Below are positions 36,855-46,728 of a stretch of DNA of 57,704 nt, one piece after another (positions within the stretch are counted from its first letter, which is position 1; every line of letters starts with the position of its first letter). The stretch is from IMG/VR virus record IMGVR_UViG_3300042884_001115, positions 1 through 57,704 of that record. One strand, written 5' to 3'. The stretch is from a virus. A model generated the notes under the pieces. The model was not told where the DNA came from, searched no databases, and saw only the letters and a list, made by a program, of their open reading frames with translations. The translations under genes and the position numbers were made by a program.

Positions 36855-39040
36855 TAACCACAACTAACACAAGATATATCGTAATCAATAACCAACTTAA
36901 CAATGACCTCATTATCTTGTAATGGATTTAAAGGAACTATTTCACATCCTTTTGGTATATCTTCACATGTTGTAGTTATTGTTATTCTATTCGACACTAT
37001 ATCAACAGTAGTTCCTGAAATACCCAAGAATGAATCTAAAGTTTCAACAATTGTTTGCGCCCATAACGTGTCTGTTGGATAATCGGTTGATCCACTTGAT
37101 GTATAGAATTGTGTTTGGGCAGATTGTGATCCAACTTGTGCATATATTGAAAACGTTGCTTCGTTTATAATACAGTTTGTATCTCCACTTGTCAGATCAG
37201 TAAATCCTTCCAAATACATCGCCCTCATACTTCTTTTAGTTACCGTTCCCGTATCTCTAAAAGTGTTATCACATATGTTATAATATCTATAATCACCATA
37301 TCTTTTAGTTCCTTTTAATTTAATTGTTTTTGATAAAGAACAACCTTCATTATCAACAACAGTTAAAGTGTAAGTTCCTGCAGTCAAACCTGTTACAGTA
37401 GATCCTGTTTGACCATTAACGTTACTACCCCATATTAAATTGAAAGTAGGAACCCCTGATAAAATATATGCGGTAATTGCACCATCATTACCATTAATTG
37501 GTTGCGACGCAATTAAATTAAAAAATACATTTTGACTATTATCAATATACACATTATATGTTTGAATACAACTTGGTGATCCTGAATCTTGAACCGTCAA
37601 GGTATAATTACCATATTTAAGATTTGTAAATGTGGATAAGAAAGTTGTTGTGGTCACAGGACTATAAGTTGGTCCCGTAAGAGTGAATATGTATGGTAAT
37701 GTTCCTCCCGTTGAAACTGTGACATCTAAAATACCGTTATTACTACCACAAGTTGTTCCTGTTGTTGATGCTGTAACCGTAAATAAATTAACAGATGTTA
37801 TATTAGTTGTTGCAGTATAAGTGCAACTTGTTGATTGAACGGTAATTAAATACGTTCCATTTGGAAGTCCGTTGAATGTTTGAGTTGGGTTTCCTAAACT
37901 TCCAACTTGTTGTGTTCCACTTGTTCCTGATATTGAAATTAATAAACTTGGTTCTGTGCTCAATCCATTATCAACTATAACCTGAATAGATCCCGAGTTT
38001 TGAGAACAAAAAGATGGTGTCGTGTTAACTGCAACCGTAGTGAATGAATTCGGTGTTAACATTGACACTGAATCATAGATGGTGCATAGTCCCGCATCTG
38101 TAACTAAAAACGAATAATTACCTGATGATAGTCCAGTAAATGTCACTGATGATGCGAACGTAATATCAACTTGACCTGACGAACCACTAAAGAAATAAGG
38201 TGGAGTTCCTCCTGTTACAATAAATTCGACTTCACCGTCATTAGCAAAACAAGTTGGTTGTGAAATAACAATAAACCCACCTGAACCTAAAGGATCTACG
38301 GCTTGAACATTAAATGATTGTGTATCAGAACAATTGCTAGGATCTGTTACTGTAACTATATAAGTTCCACCCGTTAAACCAGTAACTGTTGTTCCTGTTT
38401 GTCCATTAACATTTGACGACCAATTTATTGTATATGCCGATGAAGGTAATGTTAAACCTGTAAGAAATATTTTTCCACTTCCAACTCCATTACAACTTGC
38501 ATCATCAACAACATAACCACCAAAAGTAAAACCTGTTGATGGTGTAACAATTACTGAAGCCGTGATTCCTGTGCAACCACCACCATCATCAGCAACTATA
38601 TAATATGTTCCTGCTGAAAGAGATGTAAAATTATAATAGTTAGTTGCGACTTGTGATGAGGTGACTAAATTATTAAGTCCATCATATAAACTAAAAGTTG
38701 CAATATTATAAACCCCAGAAGTGTATCCCGTAATAGATCCATTGTTTAATCCGCATGTTGTGTTTTCAGAATCAATCGTTGCGGTTGTTCCTGATGAAAC
38801 ATAAACGGCCTGAACGTAATTATTTGACGATCCATCAACAACTTGTAAAAAATATGTATCAGCGGTAATACCTGAAACACCATAAGAAGTTGTGGTTGCT
38901 GAGGTTGGTAAACTACAACCTGAACTAATACATGTTACGGCAAAAGGGGGTGTTGTTCCTGTAATATCAAAGTATAACGCTCCTGATCCCGTATTACTAC
39001 AGTCTCCAGTTACACTATAATTATAAATTGTTATACTCAT
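36854..39040 (-). CDS. Multi-repeat SprB-like fibre protein, 728 aa
   Basis: About seven tandem beta repeats of 75-85 residues. Examples: NGQTGTTVTGLTGGTYIVTV, TGGTPPYFFSGSSGQVD, VTFTGLSSGNYSFLVTD and TVTGLTAGTYTLTVVDNEGC. The G-T-x-P-P-Y and L-x-x-G-x-Y-x-x-x-V-x-D signature is that of the SprB repeat of flavobacterial gliding adhesins. The last about 150 residues form a separate domain resembling the end of the 995-aa baseplate protein next door. Probably a long flexible fibre. TAATG coupling on both sides. Confidence 0.8.
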   Translation of the reverse strand: MSITIYNYSVTGDCSNTGSGALYFDITGTTPPFAVTCISSGCSLPTSATTTSYGVSGITADTYFLQVVDGSSNNYVQAVYVSSGTTATIDSENTTCGLNNGSITGYTSGVYNIATFSLYDGLNNLVTSSQVATNYYNFTSLSAGTYYIVADDGGGCTGITASVIVTPSTGFTFGGYVVDDASCNGVGSGKIFLTGLTLPSSAYTINWSSNVNGQTGTTVTGLTGGTYIVTVTDPSNCSDTQSFNVQAVDPLGSGGFIVISQPTCFANDGEVEFIVTGGTPPYFFSGSSGQVDITFASSVTFTGLSSGNYSFLVTDAGLCTIYDSVSMLTPNSFTTVAVNTTPSFCSQNSGSIQVIVDNGLSTEPSLLISISGTSGTQQVGSLGNPTQTFNGLPNGTYLITVQSTSCTYTATTNITSVNLFTVTASTTGTTCGSNNGILDVTVSTGGTLPYIFTLTGPTYSPVTTTTFLSTFTNLKYGNYTLTVQDSGSPSCIQTYNVYIDNSQNVFFNLIASQPINGNDGAITAYILSGVPTFNLIWGSNVNGQTGSTVTGLTAGTYTLTVVDNEGCSLSKTIKLKGTKRYGDYRYYNICDNTFRDTGTVTKRSMRAMYLEGFTDLTSGDTNCIINEATFSIYAQVGSQSAQTQFYTSSGSTDYPTDTLWAQTIVETLDSFLGISGTTVDIVSNRITITTTCEDIPKGCEIVPLNPLQDNEVIVKLVIDYDISCVSCG

Positions 39041-42027
39041 TATGCGTTACAGTAAGTTTCAAAGTTTATTCCAACATTCAATTCAAAATCATCGAAATTT
39101 GGTAAACAATTATTATTAAAGACCACTAATTCATTTGTATCTTCATCAATATTATAACTATAACCACTTGTTAGTAAACCATCCAAAGCGTCTTGTAATC
39201 CTTGTAACCATTGTGAACTTGATGGATAACCTGAAGTTCCGATTCCTGTAAAGAAACCATATTGTGTCACAAGTAATCCGTTTATTCTTATATCAACAAA
39301 CCAATTTGAAACTGTTGAGTTTAATTGACACTGACCAGGGTTAATACCTTGTGATGTGAAATAGTCTTGGAGTGTTTGGTTCAATACCACACCAAATGAT
39401 GTTGTGTTTGGATCTGTTGTCCAAGGATATAACCCACATGTTACACTTTGAACAGGACAATCGTAAACATAAAGTTGTGTTGTAAGACTACATGGTTTAC
39501 AAGGAACAGGAAGTATTTTACAACCTTCTTGTCTTCTCCATACAAACTTTTGTCTATGAAATATTGAATTTTCTAATCTAACCCCTGTGTTCCAAATTGT
39601 GGTTGCCGGAACCATTTGTTCTATAAACTGAATCCAATAATCACCCATACCATTAACAAAATCAATCATCGTTTGGTATGTATAGTTATTGTTTGGAACT
39701 CCTGCCAATTTTTGTGATTCTAAATATCTCCAATAAATTGATTGTAATGTTGGGTAACCCCCAGTTTTTCCATCAGTAATAAATTGACGATTTCGGGTGT
39801 TAATCATATTTCTCCAAAAGGTCTGCGCAAACTCAAAGAAAGTTTTTTGTTTTGGTTTTGGAACTATTGTTGTCCAATCCACCCCACCTAATTTAGGATA
39901 TGGGTTAGGAATACTACAAGGTGATGGTGGTGTATAAAATAAACCTTGTTCTGGTATTGGGAAATTATATTGATTAGACATATACCACACGTCATATGAT
40001 AATCCTTGACCAGGGTTTAACATTATATCAACGTTTTTAACGTTCAACACTAAACATTCTTCACCAACTTCATAGTATGCGTTGAAGTTTCCTTCGAAAC
40101 TTGTTCTTAATGTTGGGTTTGTATCGACCCAACTTTTCTTATTGTCTGAAACTCTTCGTAACACATAACCCATATCCATATATGGAAAATGTCTATATCT
40201 TTGTAGATATTCTTCTCCGTAGTTAAATGGAAGTATTTGTGTTTGATAATTTGGGTTATTTCCTGTGAATACCTGATTTGTTGGAATTGCAAACTCGGGC
40301 ATTCTATGTTGTGGAGTTGATTCAAACCAACCTCCTCCAATTTGAAAGAAATATGTTTCGGTTGCCGTTGGCATTTTTGGACAACCAAATTCATCAACAG
40401 GATAATCATTTCTTGTGGTCAACACATTTGTGTTAGTTGATGTAGTTGTAAAACCTGTATATTGTATTCCTTGAATTGAAAATACGTCTGCGGTGTCTAA
40501 AACCGGTATTTGAGTTGTTAAAGTTCCTAAACTAATTTGAGCGTATTGTTGATTAAACTCACTCATATTGATTCGTTGATCAGCAACATAAACATATTCT
40601 TGGAAATCAATTAAAGCGTCAGGAGCCCCAATCATTCTTAAAAGAGCCTCAATAGATTTTCTTGTCCCTTTTGATTTGAAAAGATATGCTGAATTTACAA
40701 TTATATTTCTATAAAATTGATAATTAACTTCTTCAGGTGTTGGTCCAATTTGAAGACCAGGGAAAGTATTTGGTTGAGTTGTGAATACCGCTTGTAATAA
40801 CTCTTCTTGTGATATTGGTGAAAAGTTTGTAACCCAACCTAATGTCTGTGCTAAATTTTTAAGTAATTGTGAAGGTATATCGTTTTTAACCGTGTAGTGA
40901 ACACTATTAATATTACCTAAAGCACTTATAAATGTTTTTGTTTCATCAAAACTTCTTCCATAAATTTGAAGTAATTTTTCAAATCTTTGATCTGGCGTAT
41001 CAAATTCTTTTAATGCTCCTGTTGTTAAAAACCTTGATAATATGTTTGTTTGATATTGATCTAAATTAATTGCAAAGTCATTAATTTTTGTTAAATAATT
41101 ATCAAACGAAACTGATGTTATATCAATATTCCATAATCCTGCTCTTGGCCAAGTCGCGGTTTCTTTTGTAACCGAAACAGTCCCATCTTCTTGTTCTCTT
41201 GGAACAACAAATTGTGCGGTGTAAGCAGGTGTTATTTGTCTGTTTAATAAAAAGTTTTCAACAGGATCGAAATTTGTATTAAACACTCTATTTGTTTCAA
41301 AATCACTAGGTCTAATTACTAAATAATCAAAAGATATTGTTGCCCCACTAAACGGATCACCATCAACAATAAGTTTTAGTGTTGTCGATGAATTATCTGT
41401 TGGATATAAATAATTTACAGGATATTGATTACCATTTACATACAAGACATATTTTTTGAACTCCCTTGTCATGTTTCTTAATGGTGACACATCCATTTCG
41501 TTAAAACGCATATTGGTATCACTATTAATCGAATAATCGATTTCAAATGGGTTTTGAATTGACGACAAATAAACCTCAAATGTTGTGTCATTTTCAACCG
41601 AATCAAATGTAATGTTGAATGCGGTTTCTTGAGTTATAAATGATGGGTTTGTTGAATTAACTTCCAACCCCGCAGGAAAGTAGTTAATAATTTTTGTAAT
41701 TGAAGTTGAAAGTCTTTTAACTAACGACCCGTATTGGGTAAAATTTGTAACTTGTGATAAATCATAATTCGGATAAACCCTGTAGTTGTTTGCCAATATA
41801 ATATTAGCCTCAGCCTGACTTTCTATATTAATAGACTCTAAGTTAATTGGGTCTGAAAAAGTCCCTATGTTAAAAGTCCTGTTTTGTTTTTCAGATATAC
41901 CTGTGGTAAAATTAAAATTTGCTTGCGTTAAACCACCACCAGTAACAAGTTGAACTCCGACTAAATTGTTTGAGAACTCGTTAGCAGCACTACTTTGAGG
42001 TGGACAAGTAAATTTATTTGTTGCCAT
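39040..42027 (-). CDS. Tail-protein-I-like baseplate protein, 995 aa
   Basis: The central part (about residues 320-480) resembles phage tail protein I / P2 gpI-type proteins. It contains AINLDQYQTNILSRFLTTGA, FEKLLQIYGRSFDETKTFIS and NSAYLFKSKGTRKSIEALLR then MIGAPDALID. Before it is a beta-rich region, and after it a Trp/Tyr-rich region (SQKLAGVPNNNYTYQTMIDF). The C-terminal about 130 residues end GINFETYCNA and resemble the end of the neighbouring SprB-like protein, perhaps a shared fibre-docking domain. Likely a baseplate periphery protein linking fibres. Confidence 0.75.
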   Translation of the reverse strand: MATNKFTCPPQSSAANEFSNNLVGVQLVTGGGLTQANFNFTTGISEKQNRTFNIGTFSDPINLESINIESQAEANIILANNYRVYPNYDLSQVTNFTQYGSLVKRLSTSITKIINYFPAGLEVNSTNPSFITQETAFNITFDSVENDTTFEVYLSSIQNPFEIDYSINSDTNMRFNEMDVSPLRNMTREFKKYVLYVNGNQYPVNYLYPTDNSSTTLKLIVDGDPFSGATISFDYLVIRPSDFETNRVFNTNFDPVENFLLNRQITPAYTAQFVVPREQEDGTVSVTKETATWPRAGLWNIDITSVSFDNYLTKINDFAINLDQYQTNILSRFLTTGALKEFDTPDQRFEKLLQIYGRSFDETKTFISALGNINSVHYTVKNDIPSQLLKNLAQTLGWVTNFSPISQEELLQAVFTTQPNTFPGLQIGPTPEEVNYQFYRNIIVNSAYLFKSKGTRKSIEALLRMIGAPDALIDFQEYVYVADQRINMSEFNQQYAQISLGTLTTQIPVLDTADVFSIQGIQYTGFTTTSTNTNVLTTRNDYPVDEFGCPKMPTATETYFFQIGGGWFESTPQHRMPEFAIPTNQVFTGNNPNYQTQILPFNYGEEYLQRYRHFPYMDMGYVLRRVSDNKKSWVDTNPTLRTSFEGNFNAYYEVGEECLVLNVKNVDIMLNPGQGLSYDVWYMSNQYNFPIPEQGLFYTPPSPCSIPNPYPKLGGVDWTTIVPKPKQKTFFEFAQTFWRNMINTRNRQFITDGKTGGYPTLQSIYWRYLESQKLAGVPNNNYTYQTMIDFVNGMGDYWIQFIEQMVPATTIWNTGVRLENSIFHRQKFVWRRQEGCKILPVPCKPCSLTTQLYVYDCPVQSVTCGLYPWTTDPNTTSFGVVLNQTLQDYFTSQGINPGQCQLNSTVSNWFVDIRINGLLVTQYGFFTGIGTSGYPSSSQWLQGLQDALDGLLTSGYSYNIDEDTNELVVFNNNCLPNFDDFELNVGINFETYCNA

Positions 42028-42932
42028 TAAGCGATGATGTTGTTAAATGCCTTTGAGAAGTCAATATTTTCACCACGATCTTGTCTAACTTCATAAAGAA
42101 GAGCATTAAACTGATCTTTAATTTCATACAAGTTGTATTGTTTGTATATATTGTTATTAGAATCGTAAATGGTGTAAATACCATCCTCAATAGATTTAGT
42201 TTGATTTCCATAAAGAGCAATTGCAAGTGTTGAGATGTCTTGGTCGACGATTTCAATTTCCACGCTTATTGGATTAAAAAATGTATTTGTTATTATAATA
42301 TTTTGATTTGGCTGACCAATATAAGGTGTTGCGCTTGGTTTATTAGTCGGCGACGATGAAGGTGATAATGTGCAAAACAATAAGTTTGTTGATCCTTCAA
42401 CATATCTATATCTTATCGATTTTTGAATTGTGTTTGTTAAGTTCTGAACAACAGGTTCACAATAGAAAGATGAGGTTATAATTCTAAAGAAGTTTGGTAT
42501 TTTAGTCCCATCTGGATTTAAATATTCAACTCTAAAACCAACTAACCCTTGATTTACAAATTTATTTCTTGACTGAGCGGGAACATTATTCAAATCAATT
42601 ACAATTCCTTTAACATTTGGTAATGAAGATAAAACTCCACAATCTGTAATTGTTGTTCTAATTTCAGCCGGTCTTATCATCAAAGAATAAATCCCCAATC
42701 TATTGAATTGATCTGCAGGTAGTTTTAAATTATATAATCCACCCAAAATCTCAACGGTGTTTCCTCCCGTTGCGTTATTATTGAAATAAGGTCTAAGAAC
42801 GTCTTGTGCGTTCAAAGTCGTTAATGAAAAGTTTTGTGTGTCGTCTCTTGATTCGGTATAAACCAAAACAATCTGCACGTCTTCGGGACTTACATCTGCC
42901 GGTCTTATAGTTCCATAGTTACCAGTTGCCAT
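42027..42932 (-). CDS. Tail/baseplate structural protein, 301 aa
   Basis: Beta-rich with no recognised catalytic motif: MATGNYGTIRPADVSPEDVQ, NFSLTTLNAQDVLRPYFNNN and FVNQGLVGFRVEYLNPDGTK. A short Ser/Pro segment (TLSPSSSPTNKPSATPYIG) divides it near residue 200. Coupled by TAATG to the tail-protein-I-like gene downstream. A structural role is inferred from position; a T4 counterpart cannot be named. Confidence 0.7.
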   Translation of the reverse strand: MATGNYGTIRPADVSPEDVQIVLVYTESRDDTQNFSLTTLNAQDVLRPYFNNNATGGNTVEILGGLYNLKLPADQFNRLGIYSLMIRPAEIRTTITDCGVLSSLPNVKGIVIDLNNVPAQSRNKFVNQGLVGFRVEYLNPDGTKIPNFFRIITSSFYCEPVVQNLTNTIQKSIRYRYVEGSTNLLFCTLSPSSSPTNKPSATPYIGQPNQNIIITNTFFNPISVEIEIVDQDISTLAIALYGNQTKSIEDGIYTIYDSNNNIYKQYNLYEIKDQFNALLYEVRQDRGENIDFSKAFNNIIA

Positions 42933-42950
42933 TCTTTTTTTATTACTTTT

Positions 42951-42960
42951 TTATAAATAG
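42951..42960 (-). promoter_or_regulatory. Late-type motif CTATTTATAA
   Basis: Core TATTTAT 18 bases before the ATG at 42932, the longest spacing among the set, in the 28-base gap between two structural genes. Confidence 0.45.
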
Positions 42961-44136
42961 TTATGTTGATACTTTTTCTACTGTAAAATATTTGTATCCG
43001 TATTTTTCTAAATCACCAACGTTATCCACCTCACCCAATCTCATAACATTTTCTAAAGGAGTGTATTTCCCCCTTTCTATATAAACATTAGTTATAATTT
43101 CAGGTTGGTCAATAACATTTAATAATGCTTCGTTTTTTGTTAGGGCTGATAATACTGTATCACCCGAAACAATACCATATGAATCAGCAAAATATATTGT
43201 GAAATCTTCATAATCATGATAGATAACACCATTCATTGTATATGCTGTATATGTGTTAGTTATGTCAGGCCCATAATAAGTTCCAATCGCACCTGTGGTT
43301 CCTGTTACTTGTATTCCTAACTTGAACTTCCCTCCTGATAAATTCACTTTGGGTCCAAATTGAGCTAAGTCATTCAAAGTCGATTCTGTTATACCTGTAA
43401 TTGGAAATGGAACAGATGTGTAGTTGTATGAATAATAATCACTTACGTTTGTGTTTGAATCTCCCGTAAAAAGATAATCATAACTTATTGGAGTTGCAGA
43501 CCATGATCCCCCAGCAGGAAAAAAGGTTATTGATCCTTGTGGATTTGGTATTGTTGCCGCACTATATGGTGTTATAACAGGTTTTTGAACTTTTGATATA
43601 CCCCACGGTGAGTTAGCGGTTAGAGTTATAGTATAGTTATTAATTGAATTTGGATAGGTGTGTGTTATAGGTGATATACCTAAAACGGCTTGTGGTGGTG
43701 TTCCGTCACCCCAATCCAGCGTATATGTCACAAGTTGTAGAAACTTTATTAGTTCTAAATCTGATGTGTTGTAAAATGTATATGAATAAGGAGTTATTGT
43801 GTCTGCTGTAACAATAAAGTTATTTAATACGTCAGCTTGTAATATTAAACCATCAAAAGGTGAATAATAACCTAAATCAACCGTAGACTCAGTAATCATT
43901 ATGTTTACAGATAGACCAGTTAAAAATGAAGTTCCACCTGTGTTTCCACTTAAAACATAATCCATTGGTAGATATACCCCTGTTGTTCCTGTTGTAGTAG
44001 CACTTACCGTAGATCCCGTTAAACAACATGGATCAATAATTGTTGTTACGTCAGTTTCACCTGTATACGGAACAAAAACTAAATCACCTTTGATATTCCC
44101 TGGTGATACCGTAAACTTATATTCTTGTAACTCCAT
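42961..44136 (-). CDS. Structural protein with PKD-like domain, 391 aa
   Basis: Residues about 135-185 contain YTLDWGDGTPPQAVLGISPI, then THTYPNSINNYTITLTANSP. The W-G-D-G-T and H-x-Y-x-x-x-x-x-Y-x-x-x-L-x-A signature is that of the PKD (Ig-like) fold common in surface proteins. The remainder is beta-rich and Thr/Tyr-rich. Likely a tail or baseplate component with an exposed adhesive domain. One base shared with the gene upstream. Confidence 0.75.
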   Translation of the reverse strand: MELQEYKFTVSPGNIKGDLVFVPYTGETDVTTIIDPCCLTGSTVSATTTGTTGVYLPMDYVLSGNTGGTSFLTGLSVNIMITESTVDLGYYSPFDGLILQADVLNNFIVTADTITPYSYTFYNTSDLELIKFLQLVTYTLDWGDGTPPQAVLGISPITHTYPNSINNYTITLTANSPWGISKVQKPVITPYSAATIPNPQGSITFFPAGGSWSATPISYDYLFTGDSNTNVSDYYSYNYTSVPFPITGITESTLNDLAQFGPKVNLSGGKFKLGIQVTGTTGAIGTYYGPDITNTYTAYTMNGVIYHDYEDFTIYFADSYGIVSGDTVLSALTKNEALLNVIDQPEIITNVYIERGKYTPLENVMRLGEVDNVGDLEKYGYKYFTVEKVST

Positions 44137-44942
44137 TATGGATTAACGTATTCATACCATTTTATCGGTGAGTTCAAATCTCCAACTCGTAAAGTTGTTG
44201 ATGTTGAAAACACTTCATATGTTTTATTTGTGTAATTCATATCCACCTTATAATAAAAATAGTCCGCATTATTAAATTGGAACTTACTTGGTGTTATTAA
44301 ATCTTGTCTTGTATTTGTCATTTGTTTGAAAACTCCTTGTCTTGCATCAAAGAATTTGGCCGTCATATAAAAAGTTGATATATCAATAAAGTCTCTATTT
44401 CTTAACCAATAAATAAAAAATCCTTCTTTATCTGATCCAATATAATCTAATGACATAAATGGTCTTTTGATTTCAACTAACGGAACTAAATTACTTAATG
44501 TTGCCGTTTGAGTTAATCCTTGTTGAGTTGGTAAAATAACAGAAAGATAAATTTGTTGTGTTCTTTCTTCTGTTGTATCATAAAAATCCAACTTGAAAAA
44601 TGACTTAGTAAAAGGTTTTGAAAAGTAATAAACGTCTTGAACTGAAAATCCATTATTCAAATATGAATTAGTCCAGTTTCCTACTGTGTTTGCCGTTATT
44701 GGTGATGAATAATCGTAGAAATTAAATTCGTAATTAATAAAACTTTCAGTGTTAGGAAAAATATTATGTGCAAATCTTGCAATTTCAAAATCTGCAGGTG
44801 CTCCCGTAACTTGTTTTAAAACGTCAACTTCATATTCTGAAATACTGTCATCACGACCCATAAAGTCCCATTGCATGTTAATTGGTATATTAACAAACTT
44901 ATCGATGTCGTCTTTTACTATTCTAATTCTATTCGCATTCAT
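44136..44942 (-). CDS. Tail/baseplate structural protein, 268 aa
   Basis: Start set at the ATG at 44942 (MNANRIRIVKDDIDKFVNIP); an upstream TTG would add six residues. The protein is beta-rich and aromatic (FINYEFNFYDYSSPITANTV; EGFFIYWLRNRDFIDISTFY) with no recognised family. It overlaps the 3' end of the 599-aa gene by 14 bases. A structural role is inferred from its place in the baseplate cluster. Confidence 0.68.
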   Translation of the reverse strand: MNANRIRIVKDDIDKFVNIPINMQWDFMGRDDSISEYEVDVLKQVTGAPADFEIARFAHNIFPNTESFINYEFNFYDYSSPITANTVGNWTNSYLNNGFSVQDVYYFSKPFTKSFFKLDFYDTTEERTQQIYLSVILPTQQGLTQTATLSNLVPLVEIKRPFMSLDYIGSDKEGFFIYWLRNRDFIDISTFYMTAKFFDARQGVFKQMTNTRQDLITPSKFQFNNADYFYYKVDMNYTNKTYEVFSTSTTLRVGDLNSPIKWYEYVNP

Positions 44943-46728
44943 CGGCAATCGGATCTGCAATTGTTGTTATGTTCGCAGGAACTTGACCTATTGTCGCGTA
45001 GTCACTAGGTATATTATAATTTTCGGGTGTAATTCTAAATATTGTATTTTTATATGGATAATGTGAGTTGTTTAAAAACGGATAATCAACCCCAACCCCA
45101 TCAGTATCAATAAATCCATACGGATAAAGATCCCTCCATCTAAACAACGCATTTGTTGTTGAGTAATAAGCGTAATCAGGAATACCAACCACATTTTCAG
45201 AACTTCCTTCTTCAATATAATCAGAGAAAGCCCTAATTTGTATTTGTGAATGTGGTGAATAAAAATATCCAAATTGGTTAGTAACACTTTGTGGTGGTTC
45301 TGATAATTTGAACCAATTTGCATTATAAGTTATTTTATGTTGGTATTCTGAAATAACTCTTTCAAATTGTTCGAAATCATTCCATTCACAAAAATCTCCA
45401 TCAATAGTATCTCCTGTAGTTAAAAAGTCATTATAAAAGAATGGACCTTGACCCACTAATGAAGTGTATTGATTTTGATTAATCAGGGTATTTGAATCAG
45501 GATTGTTTTGATCCCACCAAGTTTGTGGTTGGAAGTTATCTAAATATGTGTTAAAATACCACCCTTGTTTTAGTCTTTGAGTCCACCCAAAATAACCTCT
45601 CCAAATTGTTGTAAAATATAAATTAGACACAGGTCTATCTTGATTATCTTTTAATCCGTTTATATCAACATCACAATTGAATGATAGATTATAAGATCTG
45701 GATCCTTCTTTAACTGATGTTCTTTGTCTTTGATTTGGAGTTAATACTTTTACTTCACATTTCTTTTTATCGAAATAAACATTTTGTTCAAATCCTGCGT
45801 TTGTTAAAACAGAACAATCATAATTTGTAATTATTTTGTGTTTTCTAACATAATATTTTGATATGGTGTCAGCAGAATTGGCCAAATTTATTATTCGTTT
45901 AAAAGTTCCTTGAGTGTTTGTAAAGAAAGTTGTTCCTGTATATCCAACGTTTCTAAGATTGAAGATATAGATGTCTGATCCTGATGCGGGATCTCCCAAA
46001 CTTGTAACTTGAAAAAATGAATTACCGTTATAGTTTATTGATAATTGAACAAATTCACCTACCGATAATCCGTGTGGGACAGGACATTTAAACTGAATAT
46101 CTCTAACTAAGTTATCAGTTCCTGCTTTTATATAAAAAGGTATACCATCTGAAGCAATCCAACTCCAAGAAAGAGTTGTTTGTGGTTCAATAGCATAAAG
46201 TTGTTTATTGTAATCGTTGGTATAAGCGTAACTTATGTAATGTGACCAGTTATATGTGGACGCACTAACTTTATAAAAATCCAAATGTCTTCCATTACCA
46301 AAAGTATATCCTGAAACATCATAGTCGGTTCTAATAAAGTCGAATTCAGGATATTGTGGAAAACCATCCCATAAAACAGATTGGTCTGTCGCATTAGGTG
46401 GAACAGAAGGAATTCCTTGATAGTAATACGCCACTGCGTTGTTTACTGCGTTTGTATAATATAAATTGTCTCTGAATGGTGTGTAGTTAGTTGATCCGGT
46501 ATAAGCATTTTCAAATAAAATGGTAAACTTTGTTACGGGTCTAAAAGTGGTTGATAATTGTCTTTCCTCATCAAATACCGTGGCCAAGTTTAAATCAACA
46601 CTTCTATCAAACTCAATGATTTCTTTATTACTCTGTGCAAAAGGAACATTAATAAACTGATCGGTTCTTGGTGCTCCTTTAAACCTTTCAGTTGATAATA
46701 TAATATTTGTTGTTGGATCTACTGTCAT
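44929..46728 (-). CDS. Tail/baseplate structural protein, 599 aa
   Basis: A large soluble beta-rich protein rich in Tyr, Asn and Thr (SASTYNWSHYISYAYTNDYN; TIWRGYFGWTQRLKQGWYFN). I recognise no domain. It shares one base with the 1870-aa gene upstream and overlaps the 268-aa gene downstream, so it is part of the continuous late tail operon begun at 52340. Probably virion structural. Confidence 0.68.
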   Translation of the reverse strand: MTVDPTTNIILSTERFKGAPRTDQFINVPFAQSNKEIIEFDRSVDLNLATVFDEERQLSTTFRPVTKFTILFENAYTGSTNYTPFRDNLYYTNAVNNAVAYYYQGIPSVPPNATDQSVLWDGFPQYPEFDFIRTDYDVSGYTFGNGRHLDFYKVSASTYNWSHYISYAYTNDYNKQLYAIEPQTTLSWSWIASDGIPFYIKAGTDNLVRDIQFKCPVPHGLSVGEFVQLSINYNGNSFFQVTSLGDPASGSDIYIFNLRNVGYTGTTFFTNTQGTFKRIINLANSADTISKYYVRKHKIITNYDCSVLTNAGFEQNVYFDKKKCEVKVLTPNQRQRTSVKEGSRSYNLSFNCDVDINGLKDNQDRPVSNLYFTTIWRGYFGWTQRLKQGWYFNTYLDNFQPQTWWDQNNPDSNTLINQNQYTSLVGQGPFFYNDFLTTGDTIDGDFCEWNDFEQFERVISEYQHKITYNANWFKLSEPPQSVTNQFGYFYSPHSQIQIRAFSDYIEEGSSENVVGIPDYAYYSTTNALFRWRDLYPYGFIDTDGVGVDYPFLNNSHYPYKNTIFRITPENYNIPSDYATIGQVPANITTIADPIADECE

